This document shows positions 42,660-50,398 of a DNA stretch of 64,000 bases, piece after piece. The DNA lies in contig CAXTIU010000006.1 of assembly GCA_964244495.1 (NCBI GenBank), forward strand, positions 62,001 to 126,000. The letters are read 5' to 3'. The notes beneath the pieces are model-generated. The model did not search any database, was not told the origin of the DNA, and saw only the letters and a program-made list of their open reading frames with translations. How positions within the stretch are numbered: position 1 is the first letter of the stretch; every line of letters starts with the position of its first letter. The position numbers and the translations under genes were made by a program. The DNA is from RH-AL1 sp964244495 (GTDB lineage: Bacteria > Pseudomonadota > Alphaproteobacteria > Rhizobiales > Beijerinckiaceae).

Positions 42660-43673
42660 ATGGAAGCGAGCTTCGGGCGATCCGCGATCCTGTCGGTCGC
42701 CGTCGAGATCTACCCGATCGCCGGCCGCTTCGTGATCGCGCGGGGCGCCAGGACGGAGGCGACCGTCGTGGTCGTCACGCTTCGCGACGGGGCGGCGACA
42801 GGGCGCGGCGAGTGCGTGCCCTATGCCCGCTACGGCGAGAGCGTGGAAGGCGTCGTCGCGACGATCGCCGGCGTGCGCGCCGCGATCGAGGCGCGGCCGG
42901 ACCGCGAGGCGCTGCAGGCTCTGCTGCCGCCGGGCGCGGCCCGCAACGCGCTCGATTGCGCCCTGTGGGACTTGGAGGCCAAGCGCACCGGCGTGCCGGC
43001 TTGGCGGCGGGCCGGCCTGAGGGCGCCGGTGCCGGCCACCACCGCGTTCACCCTCTCGGTCGATGCCCCGGCGGCGATGGGCGAGGCGGCGCGGCTGGCC
43101 CGCCACCGTCCGCTCCTCAAGGTGAAACTGGCCGGCGCCGGCGACCGCGAGCGGATCGCGGCGGTTCGCGCCGGGGCGCCGGACGCGACCCTCGTCGTCG
43201 ACGCCAACGAGGCGTGGGCGGAGGCCGACCTGGAGCCGATGATCGCCGCCTGCGCGGAGGCGGGGGTCGCGCTGATCGAGCAACCGCTGCCGGCCGGCGC
43301 CGATGGGGCGCTGGCCCAGGTGCGCCACCGCATGCGCCATCACGTGCCGATCTGCGCCGACGAGAGCATCCACGGGCGCGGCGGCCTCGCCGCCCTGCGG
43401 GAGCGTTACGACGCGGTCAACATCAAGCTCGACAAGACCGGCGGCCTCACCGAGGCGTTGGCGGTGATGGCGGCGGCGGAAACGCTGGGCTTCGCCGTGA
43501 TGGTGGGCTGCATGGTCGGCACCTCGCTGGCGATGGCGCCGGCGACCCTGCTCGCCGGCCGCGCCCGCTTCGTCGACCTCGACGGCCCGTTGCTGCTCGC
43601 CGGTGACCGCCCGAACGGCCTGCGCTACGACGGCTCGACCGTGCACCCGCCGGAAGCGGGGCTATGGGGGTGA
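42660..43673 (+). CDS. Dipeptide epimerase (enolase superfamily)
   Basis: The 337 aa product is a muconate-lactonizing-enzyme-type member of the enolase superfamily, closest in pattern to L-Ala-D/L-Glu epimerases used in murein peptide recycling. Active-site residues are HRPLLKVKLAG (KxK), LVVDANEAW (Asp), ALIEQPLPAG (Glu), PICADES (Asp) and AVNIKLDKTGGL (second catalytic Lys). ATG 42660 follows a purine-rich GGGAGGGAG; a GTG at 42639 is in frame. The exact dipeptide specificity cannot be read from sequence. Confidence 0.9.
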   Translation: MEASFGRSAILSVAVEIYPIAGRFVIARGARTEATVVVVTLRDGAATGRGECVPYARYGESVEGVVATIAGVRAAIEARPDREALQALLPPGAARNALDCALWDLEAKRTGVPAWRRAGLRAPVPATTAFTLSVDAPAAMGEAARLARHRPLLKVKLAGAGDRERIAAVRAGAPDATLVVDANEAWAEADLEPMIAACAEAGVALIEQPLPAGADGALAQVRHRMRHHVPICADESIHGRGGLAALRERYDAVNIKLDKTGGLTEALAVMAAAETLGFAVMVGCMVGTSLAMAPATLLAGRARFVDLDGPLLLAGDRPNGLRYDGSTVHPPEAGLWG

Positions 43674-43782
43674 GCCCCCGCCAGGTTCTCAACAGCGCGA
43701 TCGATCGACCTTGGCCCTTGTCATCCCCTTGCGACATGCGTCTGATTAGCTCGCACGACCGCCAGACCAAGGCAGGTGCCGC

Positions 43783-44607
43783 GTGGACGACGACATCGAG
43801 ACCATCCGCTTCCGCAGCCTGTTCATCTCCGACGTGCATCTGGGCAAGCGGGGATGCCAGGCGACCCTTCTGCTCGACTTCATCCGCACCCATGACGCCG
43901 ACACGATCTACCTCGTCGGCGATATCATCGACGGCTGGGCGCTGAAGGGGAGCTGGTACTGGCCGCAGTCGCACAACGACGTCATCCAGAAGCTGCTGCG
44001 CAAGGTGCGCAAGGGAACCAGGATGGTCTTCCTGCCCGGCAACCACGACGAGTTCGCCCGCGACTACGTCGGCATGAACTTCGGCGGCGTCGAGGTCATG
44101 GACAGCGTCGTCCACGAGGCGGCGGACGGCCGCAAGCTCCTCGTCATCCACGGCGATCAGTTCGACATCGTCGTCAACCACGCCCGGTGGCTGGCGCTGC
44201 TCGGCGACTGGGCCTACGAGGCGGCACTGGTCTCGAACCACTGGTTCAACAAGGCCCGGCGCGCGCTCGGCTTCCCTTACTGGTCGTTCTCAGCCTGGGC
44301 CAAGCTCAAGGTGAAGGACGCGGTCAGCTTCATCGGCTCGTTCGAGACGACGCTCGCCGACGAGGCGCGCAAGCGGGGGTGCGAGGGCATCGTGTGCGGC
44401 CACATCCACCACGCCGCGATACGCGATATCGGCGGGATCACCTACGTCAACGCGGGCGACTTCGTGGAGTCCTGCACGGCGGTCGCGGAGCACGCCGACG
44501 GGCGGCTGGAGATCGTCCGTTGGCAATCAACCGGCGCCGAGCAGGCACTCGCCAACGGGACCGGCCGCGGCGATGCCGATCTCGCCTCGACGCCGGCGGC
44601 GGCGTGA
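43783..44607 (+). CDS. LpxH-like metallophosphoesterase (COG2908)
   Basis: This 274 aa calcineurin-like phosphoesterase resembles UDP-2,3-diacylglucosamine diphosphatase. Metal-binding motifs are all present: FISDVHLGK, LVGDIIDGW, FLPGNHDEFA, VIHGDQFD and VCGHIHHAA. The start is a GTG with AGGT upstream. In Rhizobiales, relatives of this gene are commonly followed by a family-1-like glycosyltransferase; here only a fragment of such a gene seems to follow. The substrate is probably a lipid-linked or nucleotide diphosphate, but a role in lipid A is not proven. Confidence 0.87.
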   Translation: MDDDIETIRFRSLFISDVHLGKRGCQATLLLDFIRTHDADTIYLVGDIIDGWALKGSWYWPQSHNDVIQKLLRKVRKGTRMVFLPGNHDEFARDYVGMNFGGVEVMDSVVHEAADGRKLLVIHGDQFDIVVNHARWLALLGDWAYEAALVSNHWFNKARRALGFPYWSFSAWAKLKVKDAVSFIGSFETTLADEARKRGCEGIVCGHIHHAAIRDIGGITYVNAGDFVESCTAVAEHADGRLEIVRWQSTGAEQALANGTGRGDADLASTPAAA

Positions 44608-44610
44608 TGC

Positions 44611-44715
44611 GCCGCCGACCTCCTGGCGAGGGAGATCCCGCGCGCAAAGGCCCGCGCCCACGCGGAGGGCTTCACCTGGGCCAAGCCGGCGCGTCAGTTC
44701 CCGGACAATAACGTC
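44611..44715 (+). pseudogene. Possible remnant of a glycosyltransferase C-terminus
   Basis: Directly after the LpxH-like stop, in the same frame, the translation reads ADLLAREIPRAKARAHAEGF and then TWAKPARQFPDNN. This has the pattern of the last helix of GT4/GT1-type glycosyltransferases (A-R-A-x-A-E-x-F-T-W-x-x-x-A-R-x-F). There is no start codon or upstream domain, and downstream the frame runs into antisense of the next gene. I infer that the glycosyltransferase normally found here was deleted, leaving its tail. Confidence 0.45.
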
Positions 44716-44719
44716 CGGG
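44700..44719. repeat. Hairpin between convergent genes
   Basis: A perfect 7-bp stem CCCGGAC / GTCCGGG closes an AATAAC loop, 93 bases after the LpxH-like stop and 36 bases before the end of the convergent gene. It lacks a T run on either strand, so it may be a weak bidirectional terminator. Confidence 0.45.
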
Positions 44720-44754
44720 CCAAGGGTGGTCTCACCTCGACGCGCACGGCGACC

Positions 44755-45396
44755 TCAGCTGAACAGCGCCAGCTTTCCGGCCAAAGGCAGGCCGTCGAGT
44801 TCCGAAAGCAGCGCCAGGCGCCGGTCCGCCGCCGGCGTGTCGGCCACGGGCGATTGCGGCGGAGCGAGCGTTGTCGGCAGCTCGACGCGCGGCAACCGCA
44901 CGGGCGGTGGGGGTGGCGCGACGGCGAGTTTGGGTTCGGGTGTCGGGACCGGCGTCGCTCCTGATCGCGGCGCGGTGCTTCGCATCATGCCGGCGACCGC
45001 CCTCGCCTGCCCCTCGACCGCGTCGGCGAAGCGCTCGTCGAGCCCGACATCCCGCATGTCGCCGGCAAGCCCGTCGAGCGCGCCGGCGATCTCCTTGATG
45101 CGCTGGATCAGCAACCGGACCGAAGGATCGGCCGACGGCAGCGCGGGCTGCGCCGGCGCGACCGCCGACTCCAGCCGGGCCATCGCGTCGAGCAACTGCC
45201 GCATCTCGCCCATGCGGTTGCGCCGGGCGAACTCGTTCAGGAACCAACGCCCCCGCACCGTTTCCGTCACCGCCGCCTCGATCGTCTCGTAATCGTGGTC
45301 GCTCACGCCCTGCGGCAGGGAAGCCGGCGGCGACCCTGGCGACGGCGAACTTTGCGACGGCGGCGAACCCTGGAACGGCGGAACTGACGTCATCAT
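44755..45396 (-). CDS. Conserved hypothetical protein with an RGRWFLNEFARRNR motif
   Basis: The 213 aa product begins MMTS and has a Ser/Pro-rich N-terminus of ~40 residues. The conserved block DYETIEAAVTETVRGRWFLN-EFARRNRMGEMRQLLDAM is seen in many uncharacterised Rhizobiales proteins. A helical middle (IKEIAGALDGLAGDMRD) and a Pro-rich linker lead to a short conserved end (LSELDGLPLAGKLALFS). No catalytic motif is recognised; it looks like a helical adaptor or regulator. It is convergent with the LpxH-like gene and divergent from fhs. Confidence 0.7.
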   Translation of the reverse strand: MMTSVPPFQGSPPSQSSPSPGSPPASLPQGVSDHDYETIEAAVTETVRGRWFLNEFARRNRMGEMRQLLDAMARLESAVAPAQPALPSADPSVRLLIQRIKEIAGALDGLAGDMRDVGLDERFADAVEGQARAVAGMMRSTAPRSGATPVPTPEPKLAVAPPPPPVRLPRVELPTTLAPPQSPVADTPAADRRLALLSELDGLPLAGKLALFS

Positions 45397-45552
45397 CGAC
45401 TCGACGGCTTCGAGGGGCCGCCTCGATCTAGCAGGCCCTGGAGCACCTTGCAGCGTTTTTGAACGATCGGCGCCTTGCCCTGCACGAAGCATGCGTGGCA
45501 ACAGCGACGAGCGCGCCGGCGAGGCGACGGGCGGACGGAGGTGATGCGCTTC

Positions 45553-47256
45553 ATGCAGACCGATATCGAGATCGCCCGCGCGACGACGCCGAAGCCGATC
45601 GCCGCCATCGCCGAGCGCCTCGGCATCCCCGCCGACGCCCTGCTCCCCCACGGTCGCTTCATCGCCAAGATCGACACGCCCTTCGTCGAGGCGGTCGCCG
45701 CCCGAAGCCGTGCCGGGACGGGCGCCGCGGGAGCGAGGGGGGGCAAGCTGATCCTCGTCACCGCGATCAACCCGACGGCGGCAGGCGAGGGCAAGACGAC
45801 GACGACCATCGGCCTCGCCGACGCGCTGGGCCACATCGGCAAGAAGGCGGCGGTGGCGATGCGCGAGCCCTCGCTCGGCCCTTGCTTCGGCGTCAAGGGC
45901 GGCGCGGCCGGCGGCGGCTTCTCGCAGGTCGTCCCCATGGAGCAGATCAACCTGCACTTCACCGGGGACTTCCACGCCATCACCGCGGCCAACAACCTGC
46001 TGGCCGCGATGATCGACAACCACATCCATCATGGCAACGCGCTCCACATCGACCCGCGCCGGGTCAGCTGGACGCGATCGGTCGACATGAACGACCGTGC
46101 GCTGCGCGACGTGGTGATCGGGCTGGGTGGCGTCGCCAACGGCTACCCGCGCCAGACGAAGTTCGAGATCACAGTCGCGTCCGAGGTCATGGCGGTGTTC
46201 TGCCTCGCCCGCGACCTCGCCGACCTCCAGGCGCGCCTGAAACGGATGGTCGTCGCGCTCGACCGCAACCGCCGGCCGGTCACCGCCGACCAGCTCCAGG
46301 CGGTGGGCGCGATGACCGTGCTGCTGCGCGACGCGTTGATGCCGAACCTCGCGCAGACGCTGGAGGGCACGCCGGCCTTCATCCACGGCGGCCCGTTCGC
46401 CAACATCGCGCACGGGTGCAACTCGGTCATCGCGACGAACCTCGCGCTCGGTCTCGCCGACTACGTCGTGACGGAAGCCGGCTTCGGCGCCGACCTCGGC
46501 GCGGAGAAGTTCCTCGACATCAAGTGCCGCCAGGCCGGGCTGGAACCGGCGGCGGCGGTGATCGTGGCGACGGTGCGCGCGCTGAAGATGCACGGCGGGG
46601 TCGCCAAGGCCGACCTTGGCGGCGAGAACCTCGACGCGTTGCGGATCGGCATGGCCAACCTCGGCCGGCACGTTGCGAACCTGAAGAAGTTCGGCGTGCC
46701 GCCGGTCGTCGCGATCAACGCCTTCACCTCCGACACGGCGGCGGAGCTTGCGCTGGTCCAGGACGTCTGCGCGGAAAAATTCGGCGCAACGGCCGTGCTC
46801 TGCCGGCACTGGGCGCAAGGCGGCAAGGGTGCCGTCGAGCTCGCCGAGGCGGTCGTAGCGATGACGGACGCCGGCGGCGCGCGGTTCAAGCCGCTCTACG
46901 GCACCGACATGCCCATCGCCGACAAGATGCGCGTCGTCGCCCGCGAGATCTACGGCGCCGCCGATATCGCGGTCGCGGCCAGGGCGGGCGCGGCGATCAA
47001 GACCATCGAGGAGATGGGGTTCGGCGACCTGCCGATCTGCGTGGCGAAGACGCAATATTCGTTCTCGGCCGACCCGAGCGCGCTCGGCGCCCCGACCGGC
47101 CACGTCGTGCCGGTCGTCGATGCCAGGCTCTCGGCCGGGGCCGGCTTCGTGGTGCTGACCTGCGGGGACATCATGACCCTGCCGGGCCTGCCGGTCGAGC
47201 CGGCCGCCCACAGGATCGGGCTCGATGCTGACGGGCACGTCGTGGGGCTGTTCTGA
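45553..47256 (+). CDS. fhs: Formate-tetrahydrofolate ligase (FTHFS)
   Basis: Fhs joins formate to tetrahydrofolate using ATP, giving 10-formyl-THF. The protein is 567 aa from ATG 45553, preceded by an extended Shine-Dalgarno (GGAGGTGAT, 45537-45545). The family's P-loop NPTAAGEGKTTTTIGLADAL (~78) and MREPSLGPCFGVKGGAAGGG, FTGDFHAITAANNLLAA, GGPFANIAHGCNS and GFGDLPICVAKTQYSFS are all intact. It can assimilate formate released by the FrmA/FghA route in this window or exchange C1 units for serine and purine synthesis. Confidence 0.97.
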   Translation: MQTDIEIARATTPKPIAAIAERLGIPADALLPHGRFIAKIDTPFVEAVAARSRAGTGAAGARGGKLILVTAINPTAAGEGKTTTTIGLADALGHIGKKAAVAMREPSLGPCFGVKGGAAGGGFSQVVPMEQINLHFTGDFHAITAANNLLAAMIDNHIHHGNALHIDPRRVSWTRSVDMNDRALRDVVIGLGGVANGYPRQTKFEITVASEVMAVFCLARDLADLQARLKRMVVALDRNRRPVTADQLQAVGAMTVLLRDALMPNLAQTLEGTPAFIHGGPFANIAHGCNSVIATNLALGLADYVVTEAGFGADLGAEKFLDIKCRQAGLEPAAAVIVATVRALKMHGGVAKADLGGENLDALRIGMANLGRHVANLKKFGVPPVVAINAFTSDTAAELALVQDVCAEKFGATAVLCRHWAQGGKGAVELAEAVVAMTDAGGARFKPLYGTDMPIADKMRVVAREIYGAADIAVAARAGAAIKTIEEMGFGDLPICVAKTQYSFSADPSALGAPTGHVVPVVDARLSAGAGFVVLTCGDIMTLPGLPVEPAAHRIGLDADGHVVGLF

Positions 47257-47273
47257 GGCGTCGGCCCAAGTAT

Positions 47274-47299
47274 GCAGCGGTTTTCGGGAAAGCCGCTGC
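47274..47299 (+). terminator. Strong hairpin after fhs
   Basis: GCAGCGGTTTTC and GAAAGCCGCTGC form an almost fully paired stem (one G-U wobble) around a tight GG turn, 17 bases after the fhs stop. No T run follows, so it may act as a Rho-assisted terminator or mRNA-stabilising hairpin. Confidence 0.55.
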
Positions 47300-47355
47300 G
47301 GTGAGCCTGAAACAAGATCGTCGAGAAGATATCGAAGACCGGAAGAGATTAGGTG

Positions 47356-47679
47356 ATGCTGGATCTTTTCACCACTCAACTAGCGGCTCAGGTTTCTTGT
47401 CAGGTCGCGCATTCCTGTGTCGTTGACACAGCCAGGACGTATGCCGCCGTGCAGACCGCGACGGCCGACGCGATCGCCTCGGCCGTCCTCATTCCCTGTT
47501 CGTCCGATATGGTGTCGGCGGTGGCAGCGCCAACCGACGTCGTCAGGCCCGACGAAGCTGGCGCCGCCTCTCACACGCTCGACTTGCTGGCGAAGCGCGA
47601 CGCCGCGTCAGCTCGTTTCCAGCGAACGTTCCGCGCCGACGTTATCACGGCTGTTTCCGAGGCACGGACCTCTCGCTGA
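47356..47679 (+). CDS. Small hypothetical protein (107 aa)
   Basis: ATG 47356 (or GTG 47353) follows GGAAGAG. The peptide is Ala/Thr/Val-rich and mostly helical (ARTYAAVQTATADAIASAVL; LLAKRDAASARFQRTFRADV) and has two early Cys (QVSCQVAHSCVVD). No family is recognised; the amphipathic, Ala-rich helices recall phasin-like proteins but not enough for a call. It is isolated by non-coding DNA on both sides. Confidence 0.5.
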   Translation: MLDLFTTQLAAQVSCQVAHSCVVDTARTYAAVQTATADAIASAVLIPCSSDMVSAVAAPTDVVRPDEAGAASHTLDLLAKRDAASARFQRTFRADVITAVSEARTSR

Positions 47680-47894
47680 CGTTCGTGTCCGTCAGAGGGC
47701 TGCAGCGCGGTCCAACACGCCCGATCGGTCCATTCGGCGCCGACGTTCCTGAGAACAGTCGAACAAGATCAGCTTCGGACGCCGTCGACCGCCCGCGTTA
47801 CCAACTCGCGCATCACGACGCGCCCGCCTTCGCAGATCGAGCGGATCTCGCGGCACCTCCGACTTGACCGCATCCATAAGCATCAGGAGTTTCC

Positions 47895-48701
47895 ATGCCA
47901 GATGGGGTGACCTTCGCGATCCTATACGGCCTCGGGCTGATCCTGGCGTCGGTCGTCCACGAAGGCGCCCATCTGGCGATGGGCGCCCTGCTAGGATGCG
48001 GTCCCCGCGTGATTTGCATCGGGGTCGGGCCGAACCTGGGCCGGTTCCGGTGCGCGGGTGTCTGGGTCGTCTTCCGCCTCGTGCTCGTCGGCGGCTACGT
48101 CCTGCTCCTGCCACGATCGCGCGAGCGACGGGTCGCCTCGTTCCTCGTCACGGCCGCGGGTCCATCGGCGAACCTCGTCGCCGCCGCGGCTTTATGGTTC
48201 GTCTCCGACGGGCTCCCCGACATCCTCGTGTTCTCCTGGCTGACGCCGCAGGCGTTGCTCCTTGTCAGCAGCATCCTCCCCTACAAAACCAGGATCAACG
48301 GCGTTTCCGCCTTCTCCGACGGGAAGAAGATGCTCCTCTTCCTGATGGGGCGCGATCGCGACGTCGTCGCCGAGACCTACGCGGACGTCTCGGCGCGATT
48401 GAGGCCCGATTCCGAGCCGCCCGAGCGGACGTCCGGGTTCCCCGAGATCGTCTTCCAGGCATCCCGGTGCGACCGCACCGAGGCCTGGGGCCGACGGCAG
48501 GCCATCGACGCTCTGTCGGAGCTGACCGCCAAGGGTACGCTCAACGCCATGGAGGCCGAGGTGACGACCCAAATCATCTACGAGTACGTCGATGCCGACC
48601 AAGCGGCGTTTCGGAAGGAACGAGAAACGGCACGCGAGGGTCGCAGGCGGACATGGCGCCGAGCCGCCGCTTCGGTGCGGCGCAGCTGGCAGACGGATTA
48701 G
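47895..48701 (+). CDS. M50-like membrane zinc metalloprotease
   Basis: The 268 aa product has several transmembrane segments and site-2-protease signatures: VVHEGAHLAMGALLG (HExxH zinc motif in the first helix), the FLVTAAGPSANLVAAAALWF helix with its G-P-x-x-N, and ILPYKTRINGVSAFSDGKKM, where the family's NxxPxxPLDG loop is represented by SDGKKM. The C-terminal ~110 residues are soluble and unlike known S2P domains. AGGAG stands six bases before the ATG. No sigma/anti-sigma pair is adjacent, so its substrate is unknown. Surroundings are gene-poor. Confidence 0.8.
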   Translation: MPDGVTFAILYGLGLILASVVHEGAHLAMGALLGCGPRVICIGVGPNLGRFRCAGVWVVFRLVLVGGYVLLLPRSRERRVASFLVTAAGPSANLVAAAALWFVSDGLPDILVFSWLTPQALLLVSSILPYKTRINGVSAFSDGKKMLLFLMGRDRDVVAETYADVSARLRPDSEPPERTSGFPEIVFQASRCDRTEAWGRRQAIDALSELTAKGTLNAMEAEVTTQIIYEYVDADQAAFRKERETAREGRRRTWRRAAASVRRSWQTD

Positions 48702-49013
48702 CCACATCAGCGGAGCGGCTCGCCACCTCATCGACATCGCGTGAACGACGCCGGCACGCATCGCTTAAGCCGGACGAGCGGCGACATGACCGTCGACGAT
48801 ACACGCGTCCTGTTGAAACGGCTTCGGTAGCCCCGGAGCCCTTGCAACACATCGTTGGCCTTGTGCTGCGACGTCGTGTTTCGCGGCACGGTGAGGTTTC
48901 GATCCGTGATCGGGCCTTCACACCTCGTGCGACCCCTTGACGTGACGAACGAACCGGCGCGCGGCGTTTTCAAGCAACGTGCATGATGCCAGGCAAAGAT
49001 CGCCGCCCATCGA
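48702..49013. other. Non-coding stretch, nothing recognised
   Basis: About 310 bases lie between the M50-like gene and the DUF1902 gene. Short frames on both strands have ordinary, non-biased codon use and no recognisable motif; no hairpin with a T run or clear promoter was seen. It may be decayed sequence. Confidence 0.4.
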
Positions 49014-49214
49014 TCAGGCGAACGCGCGCTTGTGACGGAAGTCGAGTGAAGGGTCGATCGCGGGATCGCCAACGAGATCAGGCGCAAGCTCGCGGACGAC
49101 CTCGATGAACTCGTCGATGGAACTGGCCTCGGCGTCGAGGCCGGGGATGTCGGAAGAGCGCGCGTCGCACCTGCCCTCTTGCACGTCGTCACCGACATGG
49201 ACGACGTAGCTCAT
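49014..49214 (-). CDS. DUF1902 (HicB-like) protein
   Basis: The 66 aa product reads MSYVVHVGDDVQEGRCDARS-SDIPGLDAEASSIDEFIEVV-RELAPDLV. This is the pattern of DUF1902/HicB-like small proteins (short beta-sheet, S-D-I-P-G-L, then an E-L-x-P-(D/E)-L helix). The ATG at 49214 sits after a GGGGGGC run. HicB-type proteins often act as antitoxins, but no HicA-like toxin frame was found next to it, and this one lacks an added DNA-binding domain. Confidence 0.65.
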   Translation of the reverse strand: MSYVVHVGDDVQEGRCDARSSDIPGLDAEASSIDEFIEVVRELAPDLVGDPAIDPSLDFRHKRAFA

Positions 49215-49403
49215 GCCCCCCATGGTCCAAAGCCGATTGGTCGTCGATCCGACCATTCGCTCCCACGACGCGCCGCCGTCGCTCACGACGCGGATGCGCG
49301 CCGTCGCCCGGCCGAAATTCACTAAACTTCTAATCCCGCGCCCGTGCGTGTTGCTTTATTCCTCTTGACTGTGGTTTACGCGGGACACGATTGAGGAGGC
49401 TGG

Positions 49404-50309
49404 ATGCCGTTCGTTGCCAATCCCATGAAAGCGGCCGGTCACCGCCTCCGGCGCCTGGCCGGCCCGTTCCGGTGCCGCTTCGCCGACAAGCCGGCCCGCT
49501 TCCGCACCGCGGTGGCGAGCGGCTTCGTGGTCGCGGCAGTCGGATCGCTGGTGCTCGTCGGCGATCGGTCGGGCTCCGCCGGATCGTTCTTCGACCTCTT
49601 CAACGGGTCCCTTTTCGAGCAACCCGCCGCTCCGCAGCCGAGCGCGGCATGGTCCGGCGGTCGCGTCGCCGCCCGCCGGCACGTGCGCCCGGCGCACATC
49701 GTGCGAACCGCCGCCCGGCCGTCCGTCCCTCGCCGCGCCCCGATGACACTGGCCCGGCAGTCGATGTGCGTGCGCCTGTGCGACGGCTTCGCCTTTCCCG
49801 TCGGCGCCTACCATGGCGACGGGGACCGGGCGTCGCACGAGGCCGCGTGCCAGTCGCAGTGCCCGGGCGCGCGGACCGCGCTCTACGTCATGCCGGTCGG
49901 CGGGGATGCGATGCGCGAGGCGGTTCGCGTCGGCACCGGCCAAACTTACTCGGAGCTGCCGGACGCCTTCCACTACGCGAGCGTGCTCTCGGACGCGTGC
50001 TCCTGCCATCCGCCGTCCGGCAACCGGATCACGTCGATCCTGCACGATTTCACCCTTCGACGCGGCGATGCCGTGATGACCGGCAGCGGCGTGCAGGTGT
50101 TTCACGGCGGCGCGCATTATCCCTTCAGCCGCCGCGACTTCATGGCGCTCGCCCGGAGCCCCGACGTCCGTCAGGCCGATCGGCCGGTCTTTCACGCGAT
50201 CGAGCGGGCGAGCGCCGCGCGGCCGTCCACCGTCGCCGAGGCCCGGCCGGCGAAGCCGAACGACACCGTGGCGCAGAACGATCCGGACGCACCGGCGGCG
50301 ATCCGCTGA
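49404..50309 (+). CDS. DUF2865 domain protein
   Basis: The 301 aa product has GAGGAGG (49393-49399) just before the ATG. An N-terminal hydrophobic segment (AVASGFVVAAVGSLVLVG) acts as signal anchor or signal peptide. The DUF2865 core is MCVRLCDGFAFPVG, ACQSQCPGARTALYVMP, ASVLSDACSCHPPS: three Cys pairs suggesting an exported, disulfide-bonded protein. The C-terminus is Ala/Pro-rich. The family is common in Rhizobiales and has no known function. Confidence 0.85.
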   Translation: MPFVANPMKAAGHRLRRLAGPFRCRFADKPARFRTAVASGFVVAAVGSLVLVGDRSGSAGSFFDLFNGSLFEQPAAPQPSAAWSGGRVAARRHVRPAHIVRTAARPSVPRRAPMTLARQSMCVRLCDGFAFPVGAYHGDGDRASHEAACQSQCPGARTALYVMPVGGDAMREAVRVGTGQTYSELPDAFHYASVLSDACSCHPPSGNRITSILHDFTLRRGDAVMTGSGVQVFHGGAHYPFSRRDFMALARSPDVRQADRPVFHAIERASAARPSTVAEARPAKPNDTVAQNDPDAPAAIR

Positions 50310-50398
50310 CGATCGGGCATCTCCCGTGACGGTCCTGGACGCCGAAGCCGCCCGCGCCACCTGACGATAGTCTTCACCTTTCGGAGATCGGGTCTTTG

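Noticed and set aside
45397..47379. Upstream extension of the minus-strand frame opposite fhs
   Set aside because: Only the part ending at 45396 is protein-like; the rest is the shadow of fhs.
49014..49322. A HicA/HicB toxin-antitoxin pair
   Set aside because: Only the DUF1902/HicB-like partner is visible; no HicA-like frame with a catalytic His was found on either side.
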